This document shows positions 17,653-26,030 of a stretch of 32,021 nucleotides of DNA, piece after piece. The stretch spans positions 1-32,021 of the forward strand of contig CAMYJZ010000012.1 in the NCBI GenBank assembly GCA_947258845.1, in the 5' to 3' direction. Under the pieces are notes generated by a model. That model was given only the letters and a program-made list of their open reading frames with translations. It was not told the origin of the DNA and did not search any database. Position 1 is the stretch's first letter. Every line of letters begins with the position of its first letter. Both the position numbers and the translations under genes were made by a program. Source of the DNA: an uncultured Ectothiorhodospiraceae bacterium (GTDB lineage: Bacteria > Pseudomonadota > Gammaproteobacteria > UBA9214).

Positions 17653-19799
17653 GCCCCCGACAGGTCGCAGCTGTCGAGGAAATCATAGTACTCGATCGCC
17701 TCCAGGATTCCGGCGGCGCAGGACTGTTTGGCAAAATAGATCCTTTCGATATCGCTCAGGGCAGACAACTCCTCATGATGGCGATTGGCTACCACGACTG
17801 CCATGGTATTCCCGCGCATCATGTCTTCGTCGGCCCCCGACCCACCTGCGGCAAGGATATGTTCAAGCGGAATATCCCAGTGATCGGCAACCCAGCGCAG
17901 CGCAAAACCCTTCGAGGCCCGCGCCGGGATGATATCCAGATACTGTCCGAAGGATATGGACAGGTTGACCGTCTGCTCATACTGCTGCATCAGACTGTTG
18001 ATCTCATCCAGACCCGGCGCTTCCCTCGGGTCGATGTAATAGCTGATTTTGAAATTGCTCTGCTCCGACTTGGGCTGCCGCTTTAGTCCCGGCAGTTCTG
18101 CAAGGATGCGCTGCACCGACTTCGGGTTCCACAGGTGATCGATATGCTTGACCCAGGCCTGGTCGGCGGTGAGACGCGGGGCATAATAGATCTCGGTTCC
18201 GAGACTGGTGATCAGAATATCGGGCAGCGGAATACCGTATTGCTTCATGGCACGCAGGGCGGAATCAAGTCGCCGTCCCGTCGCGATGCCAAAGGTCGTG
18301 CACTTGCGGTACTCGCGTATTACCCCGATGAAATCGGCCAGTGACTTCGGATCCCCCAGCAGGTTCTGATCCAGGTCGGAAAAGATAGCACGGTCGTGAT
18401 ACAGCGAGCGCTGCACAAGGGGGGCCTCGGACACAGACGGTTGCAACGCTTGGCGCAAGGGATGCAGGCCGGCAAGGTATTCCTCGACATGCGCCTGCCA
18501 GGAGTAGTGTGTATGCACCCCCTGCACGCCACTATTCGCAAGGCGCCGCCAGGCATTGGCATCACTCAGCAGGCGCAGCAGCGCCTTGGCCATATCGGCC
18601 TTGTCAAGCGGGTCGATCAGGTAGCCATTACGGCAATTGCTGATGATATCCCGCGGACCTCCGTCTTCCGTCGCCACGATCGGCAGACCACTGGCCGCCG
18701 CTTCGATCAGGGTCAGGCCGAAGGGTTCGGTTAGCGCGGGATTGATGAAGGCGCCGTGGGTCGCGGTTGCGATCCGGTAGAGTATCGGTACATCGTCCGG
18801 ATGATGGTGTTTGGGATAGGCGACCTTCCCGTACAGGTCATGCTGGTCGATGGCCAGCAGGATATCCGTCAATACCTCCTGCGCCCCCTCCTCCATGTCC
18901 CGGATGTCATCCCGGTTACCGGCGACAATGACCAGATTGGCGATCTCCTGCAGTGCCGGCGACTCACCGTAGGCCTCCAGCAGGGTACCGATATTCTTGC
19001 GGGTATCCGGCCGCGAAAGCGCAAGCACCAGGGGCCGGTCAGGATTCAGCAAAAAGCGCGCAAGTTCCCGCCTGATTGGTGCATCCTGTTCGCTGCCATC
19101 CGGTGGAAAGAAGCGCCCCAGTTCAATGCCGGGCGGGATAACCTTCATTCGTTGCGGCTGGGAACGGTTGTACAGGCCGTACTGCTGGTCGATCTCCTGG
19201 GAGGTACTGGTAATCACCAGTTCGGCCGTACCCAGCACATCCTCTTCCGCCTCGATACGGCGTGTCATGTTGTAGCGCCGCTCGATTTCCCCGCGCTTCA
19301 ATCCTGTAGCCAGCAGGCGCCGGCGCTTGACCCGCCCCAGCGAATGACCGGTATGCACCAGCGGGACCTCGAGCAGGTGGGACAGGCGCACCCCGGCATA
19401 GCCGGCGTCGGCATAATGGCTGTGGATTATGTCCGGCATGAGACCGTTATCACGCAGATAGGCGTGGGCATTGTCGACAAAATTATCCAGGCTGTCCCAG
19501 AGCTGTTCCTTGGGAAGATAGTTATCCTCGCCGCACTCGATACGCACGATGCGTGCCTTCTCTGACAAGGCCTCCTCGGGGCGCGCATAATCCGAGCTCA
19601 CCCCCGAGTCCAGTATCCGCCGTGTCATGAGATCGACCCGGCCGACATCCGGGTGCGCGCCCAGGGCACGCGCGAGTTCGACCACATACTTGATCTGGCC
19701 GCCGGTATCGGCATCGCTGCCCAACTCCAGATCATGGCCGCGAACCAGGCCATGGATACTGATAAGGAGTATGTACAGTTTGTCCTCTGAGTCAGGCAT
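17649..19799 (-). CDS. Sucrose-phosphate synthase with C-terminal HAD domain
   Basis: Makes sucrose-6F-phosphate from NDP-glucose and fructose-6-phosphate. The 716-residue protein has a GT-B glycosyltransferase at 1-about 460: [19 protein letters not shown] at 28-46, [11 protein letters not shown] at 126-136 and the EX7E motif Glu358-Glu366 in [11 protein letters not shown]. Residues 468-716 form a HAD phosphatase-like domain: Asp475 and Asp477 ([10 protein letters not shown]), Thr507 (ATGRR), Lys630 (ASKGFAL) and motif [10 protein letters not shown] at 652-659, where the usual first Asp of GDSxxD is Gly. So the domain keeps most but not all of the catalytic set, and a complete separate phosphatase follows. 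First gene of the four-gene operon and divergent from rpmB. Confidence 0.94.
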   Translation of the reverse strand: MPDSEDKLYILLISIHGLVRGHDLELGSDADTGGQIKYVVELARALGAHPDVGRVDLMTRRILDSGVSSDYARPEEALSEKARIVRIECGEDNYLPKEQLWDSLDNFVDNAHAYLRDNGLMPDIIHSHYADAGYAGVRLSHLLEVPLVHTGHSLGRVKRRRLLATGLKRGEIERRYNMTRRIEAEEDVLGTAELVITSTSQEIDQQYGLYNRSQPQRMKVIPPGIELGRFFPPDGSEQDAPIRRELARFLLNPDRPLVLALSRPDTRKNIGTLLEAYGESPALQEIANLVIVAGNRDDIRDMEEGAQEVLTDILLAIDQHDLYGKVAYPKHHHPDDVPILYRIATATHGAFINPALTEPFGLTLIEAAASGLPIVATEDGGPRDIISNCRNGYLIDPLDKADMAKALLRLLSDANAWRRLANSGVQGVHTHYSWQAHVEEYLAGLHPLRQALQPSVSEAPLVQRSLYHDRAIFSDLDQNLLGDPKSLADFIGVIREYRKCTTFGIATGRRLDSALRAMKQYGIPLPDILITSLGTEIYYAPRLTADQAWVKHIDHLWNPKSVQRILAELPGLKRQPKSEQSNFKISYYIDPREAPGLDEINSLMQQYEQTVNLSISFGQYLDIIPARASKGFALRWVADHWDIPLEHILAAGGSGADEDMMRGNTMAVVVANRHHEELSALSDIERIYFAKQSCAAGILEAIEYYDFLDSCDLSGA

Positions 19800-19982
19800 C
19801 CCTGAAAATTATTGCAATGTGTCCTGTTAATGCGGCAGGGGCTGGTCCCGACTGCCGAACGGTCATGGATAGCGAGAACAACTCGCCTTTAGCGATGACC
19901 AGCCTAACAATAAACACCTTTATTTTCAATATAATAGGAATTAAGGGCCTGAATGTGGCCGGCGCTCACCCTGATCTGCGGC
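19800..19982. other. Divergent intergenic region upstream of sps
   Basis: No gene is seen. The middle part is unusually AT-rich for this window (around 19905-19942). Reading toward sps there is a TTGAAA hexamer, but the matching -10 position (TAGGCT) is poor, so I do not call a promoter. The AT-rich block is a reasonable place for sps-operon control. Confidence 0.4.
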
Positions 19983-20011
19983 TTGCGGGCAGCCGGGCAA
20001 ACTGCTATAAA
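19983..20011 (+). promoter_or_regulatory. Probable sigma-70 promoter of rpmB-rpmG
   Basis: TTGCGG at 19983-19988 and TATAAA at 20006-20011 are separated by exactly 17 bases. The -10 box is followed by a GC-rich discriminator (AGCGCGCTC), the type associated with stringent control of ribosomal genes. The start of rpmB is about 50 bases downstream. Confidence 0.6.
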
Positions 20012-20059
20012 AGCGCGCTCATTTTCATATCAGCCAGCAGTGGTACAGGAATTCCAGTC

Positions 20060-20296
20060 ATGTCCAGAGTCTGTCAGGTCACGGGGAAACGCCCGCAAAG
20101 CGGCAACAATGTCTCCCATGCCAACAACAAAACGCGGCGGCGCTTTCTGCCCAATCTGCACGATCACCGCTTTTGGGTGGAAGACGAGAAGCGCTGGGTG
20201 AAACTGCGCGTGTCCTCCAAGGGGATGCGCATCATTGACAAGCTGGGCATCGCCAGCGTGCTGGCCGACATCCGCGCCCGTGGCGAGAAGGTCTAG
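20060..20296 (+). CDS. rpmB: 50S ribosomal protein L28
   Basis: A 78-residue basic protein of the large ribosomal subunit. [19 protein letters not shown] followed by [19 protein letters not shown] is the classic L28 sequence, and it ends with the [15 protein letters not shown] region. The frame extends upstream to 19817, but ATG 20060 is the family start and AGGAATT lies before it. Paired with rpmG as in most gammaproteobacteria. Confidence 0.98.
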   Translation: MSRVCQVTGKRPQSGNNVSHANNKTRRRFLPNLHDHRFWVEDEKRWVKLRVSSKGMRIIDKLGIASVLADIRARGEKV

Positions 20297-20307
20297 GAGC
20301 AAACGAT

Positions 20308-20463
20308 ATGCGTGACAAAATCAAACTCGTCTCCAGTGCCGGTACCGGTCACTACTACACCACCACCAAGAACAAGCGCAATATGCCGGAGAAGATGGAA
20401 ATCAAGAAGTTCGACCCGGTGGTCCGCAAGCACGTCATGTACAAGGAAGCCAAGATCAAGTAA
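20308..20463 (+). CDS. rpmG: 50S ribosomal protein L33
   Basis: A 51-residue basic protein. [20 protein letters not shown] and [16 protein letters not shown] are diagnostic of L33, and the C-terminus is [10 protein letters not shown]. It is the zinc-free form: the paired CXXC motifs of the zinc-binding paralogue are absent. AGGAG at 20295-20299 overlaps the rpmB stop and lies eight bases before ATG 20308, so translation of the two is closely linked. Confidence 0.98.
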   Translation: MRDKIKLVSSAGTGHYYTTTKNKRNMPEKMEIKKFDPVVRKHVMYKEAKIK

Positions 20464-20483
20464 GCGACCGGCTTGCATGAATC

Positions 20484-20511
20484 AAAAAAACCCGGCAGCG
20501 CCGGGTTTTTT
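20484..20511. terminator. Bidirectional Rho-independent terminator after rpmG
   Basis: CCCGGC (20491-20496) pairs with GCCGGG (20500-20505) across a 3-base loop, with seven A residues before the stem and six T residues after it, so it can work from both sides. Confidence 0.92.
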
Positions 20512-20538
20512 ATTGCCTGTATTCAGTTACAAGCTGTT

Positions 20539-20874
20539 TCACCGCGGAGACGCGGAGGGCGCAGAGAAGAACCAGAAAAAACTTCTCACCGCAAAGGCAC
20601 AAAGGACGCAAAGAAAATAAAATAAAGAAAAGAAAATGATTGTTAAAAACTCTCACCCATTGTTAGGGTAGCGTGGAGATTCTGAAAATATACATGTTGG
20701 GCATGCTACGCTTTGCCTGCAGGGATGCAGGTAAAGGGCGCGAGCAGGGAGCGGAAGCTATGCCCAACCTACCTTCCTTTAGTTTTTTGAATAATTATAT
20801 TTTCTTTGCGCCCTTTGTGCCTTTGCGGTGAAATTATTTTATTTTCTCTGCGTCCTCCGCGTCTCCGCGGTGAA
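20539..20874. repeat. Composite nested inverted-repeat element between rpmG and the desaturase gene
   Basis: The left arm (20539-20617) contains CACCGCGGAGACGCGGAG... and, about 20 bases on, CACCGCAAAGGCACAAAGG.... The right arm (20801-20874) holds the same two blocks in reverse complement, each with about one mismatch over 28-30 bases. The two blocks are themselves diverged versions of one unit. The roughly 180-base centre carries a second, smaller inverted pair: GTTGGGCAT at 20696-20704 against ATGCCCAAC at 20760-20768. This fills the 434 bases between rpmG and the desaturase stop, together with the terminator. No open frame of note lies inside. It looks like a non-autonomous palindromic repeat of unknown type. 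Confidence 0.85.
20725..20773 (+). repeat. 49-base repeat, copy 1
   Basis: Starts ATGCAGGTAAAGGGCGCGAG and ends TGCCCAACCTACC. It matches 28360-28408 at 42 of 49 positions in the same orientation. It lies in the centre of the composite inverted repeat. Confidence 0.8.
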
Positions 20875-20897
20875 GCAGTTTTTTCGATCAGATAAAC

Positions 20898-22109
20898 TCA
20901 GGCCGCTTGCAGGCTGTAGCCGCGCAGGCGCCGGGAAAACTCCTGCAGGGCCGTGATGCCCGTTGCCTCGGCCTGCTGGCACCACTCCTGGAGCCCCTGC
21001 AGCAGCTGCTCCTGGCTGAGTGCCTGGCGTGCCCACACCGACTGCAGCTGCTGGCGGTACTGGTAGACAGTCCGCAGGTTGCCGAAACGCTCCAGGACCC
21101 GTTCCAGCCGGCCACGCGCGGCGGTGTCGATCAAGGCGGCTTCGCGGGTCAGCAGGCTGCGGGCGCGGCGCAATAGCCGCCGGCAGGAATCATCGGCGGT
21201 GCGGCGCTCCTGCCGGAGCACCGGCCGGATCACTTCCCGGGCATAACTGGCCATGACATACATGCGGCTCAACACCACGGCGCGCACCGTATCCAGGTCA
21301 ATGGTGTCCTTGCAGTCCAGGATCACCGGCCGGCGCGGTGCCACCTTCTTGATCCGCGCCAGTCCCAGCAATACCAGCAGGCGGATATACAGCCAGCCCA
21401 GGTCGAATTCCCACCACTTGCTGGAAAACCGGGCCGACGCCGGAAAGGCATGGTGGTTGGAATGCAGTTCCTCGCCACCGACAAAAATGGCCAGCGGCGT
21501 GATATTGCGGGCGGCGTCGCGGGTCTCGTAGTTGCGGTACCCCCACCAGTGGCCCACCCCGTTGATGATCCCGGCCGCCCAGAAGGGGATCCACAGCATC
21601 TGCACTGCCCACAGCACCAGGCCGGCCGCACCGAACAGCACGATATCCAGCACCAGCAGCAGCGCGATACCCAGCGCGGGGAAGCGCGCATACAGGTGGC
21701 GTTCCAGCCAGTCATCCGGGGTCAGGTGGCCATAGTGTGCCAGGGTCTGTTCCCGGGCGGCCTCGCGGCGGTAAAGCTCGGCTCCCCGCCACATCACCCG
21801 GCGGATACCCAGTACCTGCGGGCTGTGCGGGTCCTCGCGCGTCTCGCACTTCGCATGGTGCTTGCGATGCACGGCCACCCATTCCCGGGTCACCATGCCG
21901 GTCGTCAGCCACAGCCAGAACCGGAAGAAGTGGCTGACCACGGGGTGCAGGCCCAGCGCCCGGTGGGCCTGGTGCCGGTGCAGGTAAATAGTGACGGCGG
22001 CGATTGTCACCTGGGTCAGGACCAGGCCCAGGATCAGCAGTTCAACGGCCGACAGACGGGTCAGCCCGCCGCCGCCCAGGAATTCAAGGACAACTTCAAT
22101 CATTGGCAA
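20898..22109 (-). CDS. Membrane acyl desaturase (delta-9/DesB type)
   Basis: A di-iron fatty-acyl desaturase of the inner membrane, introducing a double bond into acyl chains with O2. The 403-residue protein shows the three histidine boxes: HRHQAH at 44-49, HRKHH at 81-85 and HSNHHAFP at 216-223, with further histidine at GVGHWWGYRN (185-194). Hydrophobic segments lie at about 20-42, 58-78 and 145-185. The last 130 residues (270-403) are a charged, Arg/Gln/Leu-rich helical extension; I recall a similar overall length for Pseudomonas DesB-type enzymes. On the same strand as hyuA with 97 bases between. Whether the substrate is acyl-CoA or phospholipid is not visible. Likely role: adjusting membrane fluidity. 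Confidence 0.9.
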   Translation of the reverse strand: MPMIEVVLEFLGGGGLTRLSAVELLILGLVLTQVTIAAVTIYLHRHQAHRALGLHPVVSHFFRFWLWLTTGMVTREWVAVHRKHHAKCETREDPHSPQVLGIRRVMWRGAELYRREAAREQTLAHYGHLTPDDWLERHLYARFPALGIALLLVLDIVLFGAAGLVLWAVQMLWIPFWAAGIINGVGHWWGYRNYETRDAARNITPLAIFVGGEELHSNHHAFPASARFSSKWWEFDLGWLYIRLLVLLGLARIKKVAPRRPVILDCKDTIDLDTVRAVVLSRMYVMASYAREVIRPVLRQERRTADDSCRRLLRRARSLLTREAALIDTAARGRLERVLERFGNLRTVYQYRQQLQSVWARQALSQEQLLQGLQEWCQQAEATGITALQEFSRRLRGYSLQAA

Positions 22110-22206
22110 TACTTCTCGGGGGAAGGACTAAAGAGAACCCAGTTTAGCATAGTGCCGACGGAGGCCTGACCGGGGGGCACCTGACGGATGACATTAACCA
22201 GGAAAA

Positions 22207-24168
22207 TCAGGCCCCTTCCAGCAACAGATTGCCGACGGAGTCGACACGACAGGTCCAGCCGGCCGGCAGGTAGGTGGTGGCGACCGTCTCCGTTACCAGG
22301 GCCGGACCGGCCAGGTACTGACCTGCAGCGAGCGAGTCGCGCGGCCAGACCGGCACCGGCTGCGCATAACCGGCCAGCTGCGCGGATCGGGCCGGTGCGG
22401 GCCCGGCATCCACCGTCGCCAGCGCCGGCAAGCTGATTTCGGGTGGCCGGCCCTGCAGCTTGCAGCGGATATTCACCAGCTCGACCGCGGTACTGAGGCG
22501 ATGCCCGTAACGCTGTTCATGGGCCTGGTGAAAGGCCTCCCGGGTGGCTTCCAGCCCCTGCCAGGGCAGGGTCAGGCTGAAGGACTGGCCCCGGTAGCGC
22601 AGGTCCAGACTGAATTCACTGCTGATATCCTGCGCGCCCACACCCTCCGCGACCAGGGCCGCGGTACCCTTGTCGGCCAGCCACTGCAGCTGTTGCTGCA
22701 GCTCATCGGGGTCGAAGCCGTCCAGCAGCCCCGTCAGGGTGTGCGACAAATGGGATGCGCGCGGTGCCGCCAGCATACCCAGCGCGGACAGCACCCCGGC
22801 GTGCACGGGGACCAGGGCGCGGCGCATCCCCAGTGCCTCGGCCAGGGCGCAGACATGCAGGCCGCCGGCTCCCCCGAAGGACACCAGCACATGGTCACGC
22901 GGGTCCACCCCGCGCTGCACCGAGATCACCCGCAGAGCCTGGGCCATGTGTTCATTGGCGATGTCGATAATGCCCTGCGCGGCGGCCTCCACCCCGATAC
23001 CCAGATCCGTCGCGATGCCGGCCACGGCCTGCCGGGCGGCCCCGGCATCCAGGGTCATGGCACCGCCGAGGAAGGCATCCGCCTGCAGCCGTCCCAACAC
23101 CAGGTTGGCATCGGTCACCGTCGGCAGCACCCCACCCTGCCCGTAGCAGGCCGGGCCCGGGGCCGCACCGGCTGACTCCGGGCCCACCCGCAACAGCCCG
23201 CCGCTGTCGAGGGCTGCGATCGAGCCACCCCCCGCCCCGATGGTGTGCATGTCGACCATGGGCACGGCCACCGGCCAGGGCCCGATGTGACCCTCGGAGG
23301 TCAGCCGGATCTCGCCCTCGATCAGGGCCACGTCGGTCGAGGTCCCACCCATATCAAAGCTTAGAAGCCGGCTGACACCGGCCTGCTGGCCGATGAAGCG
23401 TGCGCCCATCAGCCCGCCTGCCGGTCCGGACAGCAGCAGCTGCACGGCCTTGTGCCCGGCCTGCCCGGCACTGACCGTCCCGCCCGAGCTCTGCATGACG
23501 CTGACCGGGGCCGGGGCCAGCGCCTGTTGCAGGCGGCGCAGATAACCGTCCACCAGTGGGCCGACCCAGGCATTCAGCCAGGTGGCCATGCCGCGTTCGT
23601 ACTCACGGTACTCCGGCAGCACCTCGGAAGAACGCGACACGAACAGCCCTGCGGGCAGCCATGACTCGATGCGGCGCTCATCCTCATCATCCACAAAGGA
23701 AAACAGCAGGTTGATGGCCACGGCCCGGGGCTGCAGCCGGGCCAGCTGCGCCTCGATCAGTTCCCGGTCCGCCGCGCCCAGCGCGGATACGTGTTCCCCG
23801 CTTGCCGCCAGGCGCGCGCCCACTTCCAGGCAGAGTTCGCGCGGGACCGGCGGCGGCACCGGCTCCGGCTGCAGATTGTAGAGTTCACGGCGCGCCTGGC
23901 GGCCGATGGTAAGCACATCGCCCAGGCCACGATTGGTGATATAGAGGGTACGCACGCCCTTGCGCTCCAGTACGGCATTGGTTGCCACGGTCGAACCGTG
24001 CACCACCTGTAATGCTTCCGTAGCCAGCCCGAGATCGGCAATCCCCTGCAGGATGGCCTGCTCCGGTGCCTGCGGCGTGGACAAGACCTTGTGCACGCGC
24101 AGCGCGCGCCCGTCAAACAGGACGAAGTCGGTAAAGGTACCGCCGGTATCAACACCCAGCCACATCAT
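22207..24168 (-). CDS. Hydantoinase/oxoprolinase family protein, A-type
   Basis: A 653-residue ATP-dependent amidohydrolase-type protein of the HyuA/5-oxoprolinase N-terminal family. LGVDTGGTFTDFVLFD at residues 4-19 and FDMGGTSTDVALIEGE near 275-290 are the two ASKHA-type phosphate loops; LLSGPAGGLMGARF, GAGGGSIA and SFGGAGGLHVCALAEALGM are also characteristic. The C-terminal 150 residues are the hydantoinase A end domain. The B subunit (HyuB), normally adjacent, is absent: the neighbours are a desaturase and a divergent ABC module. The protein may work alone or with a partner elsewhere; the substrate is unknown. ATG 24168 and ATG 24165 are both possible starts. Confidence 0.9.
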   Translation of the reverse strand: MMWLGVDTGGTFTDFVLFDGRALRVHKVLSTPQAPEQAILQGIADLGLATEALQVVHGSTVATNAVLERKGVRTLYITNRGLGDVLTIGRQARRELYNLQPEPVPPPVPRELCLEVGARLAASGEHVSALGAADRELIEAQLARLQPRAVAINLLFSFVDDEDERRIESWLPAGLFVSRSSEVLPEYREYERGMATWLNAWVGPLVDGYLRRLQQALAPAPVSVMQSSGGTVSAGQAGHKAVQLLLSGPAGGLMGARFIGQQAGVSRLLSFDMGGTSTDVALIEGEIRLTSEGHIGPWPVAVPMVDMHTIGAGGGSIAALDSGGLLRVGPESAGAAPGPACYGQGGVLPTVTDANLVLGRLQADAFLGGAMTLDAGAARQAVAGIATDLGIGVEAAAQGIIDIANEHMAQALRVISVQRGVDPRDHVLVSFGGAGGLHVCALAEALGMRRALVPVHAGVLSALGMLAAPRASHLSHTLTGLLDGFDPDELQQQLQWLADKGTAALVAEGVGAQDISSEFSLDLRYRGQSFSLTLPWQGLEATREAFHQAHEQRYGHRLSTAVELVNIRCKLQGRPPEISLPALATVDAGPAPARSAQLAGYAQPVPVWPRDSLAAGQYLAGPALVTETVATTYLPAGWTCRVDSVGNLLLEGA

Positions 24169-24268
24169 CAGACCTATTTATTGCGTACATTTATCCGGTG
24201 CATTCCGGCCTGGGCCTGAAACACAGGCTGACGGGATCGAAAACCGGCAACAAGACGTGAATAGGTAT

Positions 24269-24274
24269 TATAAT
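24269..24274 (+). promoter_or_regulatory. Perfect -10 box upstream of the Gld-like ABC operon
   Basis: TATAAT at 24269-24274 lies 43 bases before the ATPase start. The best -35 candidate, GCAACA at 24247-24252 with a 16-base spacer, matches consensus at three of six positions. A GC-rich TCGCGCC follows. Confidence 0.45.
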
Positions 24275-24317
24275 TCGCGCCAGCTGCAAACAGTGAATGC
24301 CTTGGAGCGGGGAGCAC

Positions 24318-25271
24318 ATGCAAAAGGAAGTACTGGTTCACGTCGAACATCTCTACCGTTTTTACGGCCACACCTGCGCCGTCTCGGATATCAGCTTCGA
24401 ACTCGCCAAGGGCGAGGTGCTGGGCTTCCTGGGACCGAACGGGGCGGGCAAGTCCAGCACCATGCAAATGATCACCGGCAACCTGGCGCCCAGTGCCGGG
24501 AGCATTACGGTGCAAGGCATGGACCTGCTGGACAAGCCCAAGCGTGCCAAGCACGGCATCGGCTACCTGCCCGAACAACCCCCGGTCTACCGTGAACTGA
24601 CGGTGGACGAATACCTGTCCTATTGCGCCTGCCTGAACCGCATCGCGCGCGGGGAACGCGACCGGGCAGTCAGGACTGCCAAGGAGCGCTGCGGCCTGGG
24701 CGATGTGGGCCGGCGCCTGATCGGCAACCTGTCCAAGGGCTTCCGGCAGCGCGTGGGCATTGCCCAGGCCATTATCCACACCCCCGCCGTGGTGATCCTC
24801 GACGAGCCCACGGTCGGGCTCGACCCCATCCAGATTCGCGAGATCCGCGCCCTGGTTCGCGAACTCGGCGAGGAACACGGCATCATCCTCTCGACCCATA
24901 TCCTGCCCGAGGTCCAGGCCACCTGTAACCGGGTACAGATCATCCACCAGGGACAGCTGGTGTTTGCCGACAGCATCACCGGGCTGGAGCAGCGCCTCAA
25001 CGCGACCAGTCTGATCGCCGCCTTCCATGCCGCCCCGGACCTGGACTCCCTGCAACAACTGCCCGGCGTCAGCACGGTGGAGACCCTGACCGACGGCCGC
25101 ATCCGTATCCACTACCTCGACACCGACCCGTCCGAGGCCCTGATCGAGCAGGCAGTGGCCAGCCACTGGCGGCTGTACGAACTGGCGCCTGAACGGCGCA
25201 CCCTGGAGCAGATCTTTATCGAGCTGACCTGCTCGGAACCGGCGGCCGCAGCGCCCGGGGAGGCCGCCTGA
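24318..25271 (+). CDS. ABC transporter ATP-binding protein, GldA-like
   Basis: A 317-residue nucleotide-binding subunit. Walker A GPNGAGKS at 39-46, Q-loop around YLPEQPPVY (83-91), signature LSKGF at 138-142, Walker B VVILDEP at 158-164 and H-loop His194 in STHILPEV are all intact. The C-terminal 100 residues form the extension typical of exporter ATPases. The frame opens at 24297, but ATG 24318 gives the normal N-terminus and follows a GGGGAG ribosome site. It overlaps the permease start (TGATG). The downstream GldG-like and DUF4340 genes define this as a Gld-like export module of unknown substrate. Confidence 0.93.
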   Translation: MQKEVLVHVEHLYRFYGHTCAVSDISFELAKGEVLGFLGPNGAGKSSTMQMITGNLAPSAGSITVQGMDLLDKPKRAKHGIGYLPEQPPVYRELTVDEYLSYCACLNRIARGERDRAVRTAKERCGLGDVGRRLIGNLSKGFRQRVGIAQAIIHTPAVVILDEPTVGLDPIQIREIRALVRELGEEHGIILSTHILPEVQATCNRVQIIHQGQLVFADSITGLEQRLNATSLIAAFHAAPDLDSLQQLPGVSTVETLTDGRIRIHYLDTDPSEALIEQAVASHWRLYELAPERRTLEQIFIELTCSEPAAAAPGEAA

Positions 25272-26023
25272 TGATCTTCACCATCGCCGCACGCGAACTG
25301 CGCAGCCTGTTCCTGTCGCCGCTGGCCTGGGCGGTACTGGCCGTGGTGCAGTTCATCCTCGCCTACCTGTACCTGTCACAGGTCGACGCCTACCTGGTCT
25401 GGCAGCCGCGACTGGCCGCCATCGAGGGGGCGCCCGGGGTCTCCGACATCATCATCGCCCCGCTGCTGGCCGACGCGGCCATTATCCTGCTGCTGGTCAC
25501 CCCGCTGATAACCATGCGCGTGCTCAGCGAGGAACGCCGCAACTGCACCCTCAGCCTGCTGTTCTCGGCACCGGTCTCCATGACCGAGATCATTATCGGG
25601 AAATACCTGGGGGTGCTGGCCTTTTTCCTGATCCTGCTGGGCCTGCTGGCGCTGATGCCGCTGGCGCTGCTGGCCGGTACCGACATCGATCTCGGCAAGC
25701 TGGCCACCGGCCTGCTGGGCCTTGCCCTGCTGCTGGCCGCCTTTACCGCCATCGGCCTGTTCATGTCGGCCCTGACGGAACAACCCACCATCGCTGCCAT
25801 CAGTACCTTCGGTTTGTTGTTACTGCTGTGGATCATCGACTGGGCCGGCAGCAGTGACGGCCAGACCAGCGGTCTGTTCGCTTACCTGTCGATGCTGCGC
25901 CACTACCAGACCCTGCTCAAGGGCCTGTTCCACAGTACCGACGTAATCTACTACCTGTTGATCATCTTCCTGTTCCTCGGTCTCAGCATCCGTCGCCTGG
26001 ATGCCGACCGCCTGTCGCACTGA
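25271..26023 (+). CDS. ABC-2 type permease, GldF-like
   Basis: A 250-residue integral membrane subunit with about six helices: a first helix at 15-37, a YLSQVDAYL...QPRLAAIEGAPGV loop with the following ALLADAAIILLLVTPLITMRVLSEERR segment, the latter typical of GldF/NosY-like permeases (conserved MR..SEER at the cytosolic end of helix 2), then hydrophobic helices to the end. It follows the ATPase with a one-base overlap and is followed by the GldG-like gene eight bases later. The substrate cannot be deduced. Confidence 0.9.
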   Translation: MIFTIAARELRSLFLSPLAWAVLAVVQFILAYLYLSQVDAYLVWQPRLAAIEGAPGVSDIIIAPLLADAAIILLLVTPLITMRVLSEERRNCTLSLLFSAPVSMTEIIIGKYLGVLAFFLILLGLLALMPLALLAGTDIDLGKLATGLLGLALLLAAFTAIGLFMSALTEQPTIAAISTFGLLLLLWIIDWAGSSDGQTSGLFAYLSMLRHYQTLLKGLFHSTDVIYYLLIIFLFLGLSIRRLDADRLSH

Positions 26024-26030
26024 GTCGCCC

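Noticed and set aside
19905-19915. AACAATAA-type A-rich motif that could be an Hfq/Crc target
   Set aside because: It lies upstream of the predicted rpmB promoter, so it would probably not be in a transcript; similar A-rich octamers inside rpmB and near 31958 are expected by chance.
20539-20874. CRISPR array or insertion sequence
   Set aside because: There are only two blocks per arm, in inverted rather than direct orientation, with no regular spacers, and no transposase frame lies between the arms.
24174-25166. 330-codon minus-strand frame opposite the GldA-like ATPase
   Set aside because: The plus strand has every ABC ATPase motif; the antisense product is low-complexity Gln/Gly/His-rich.
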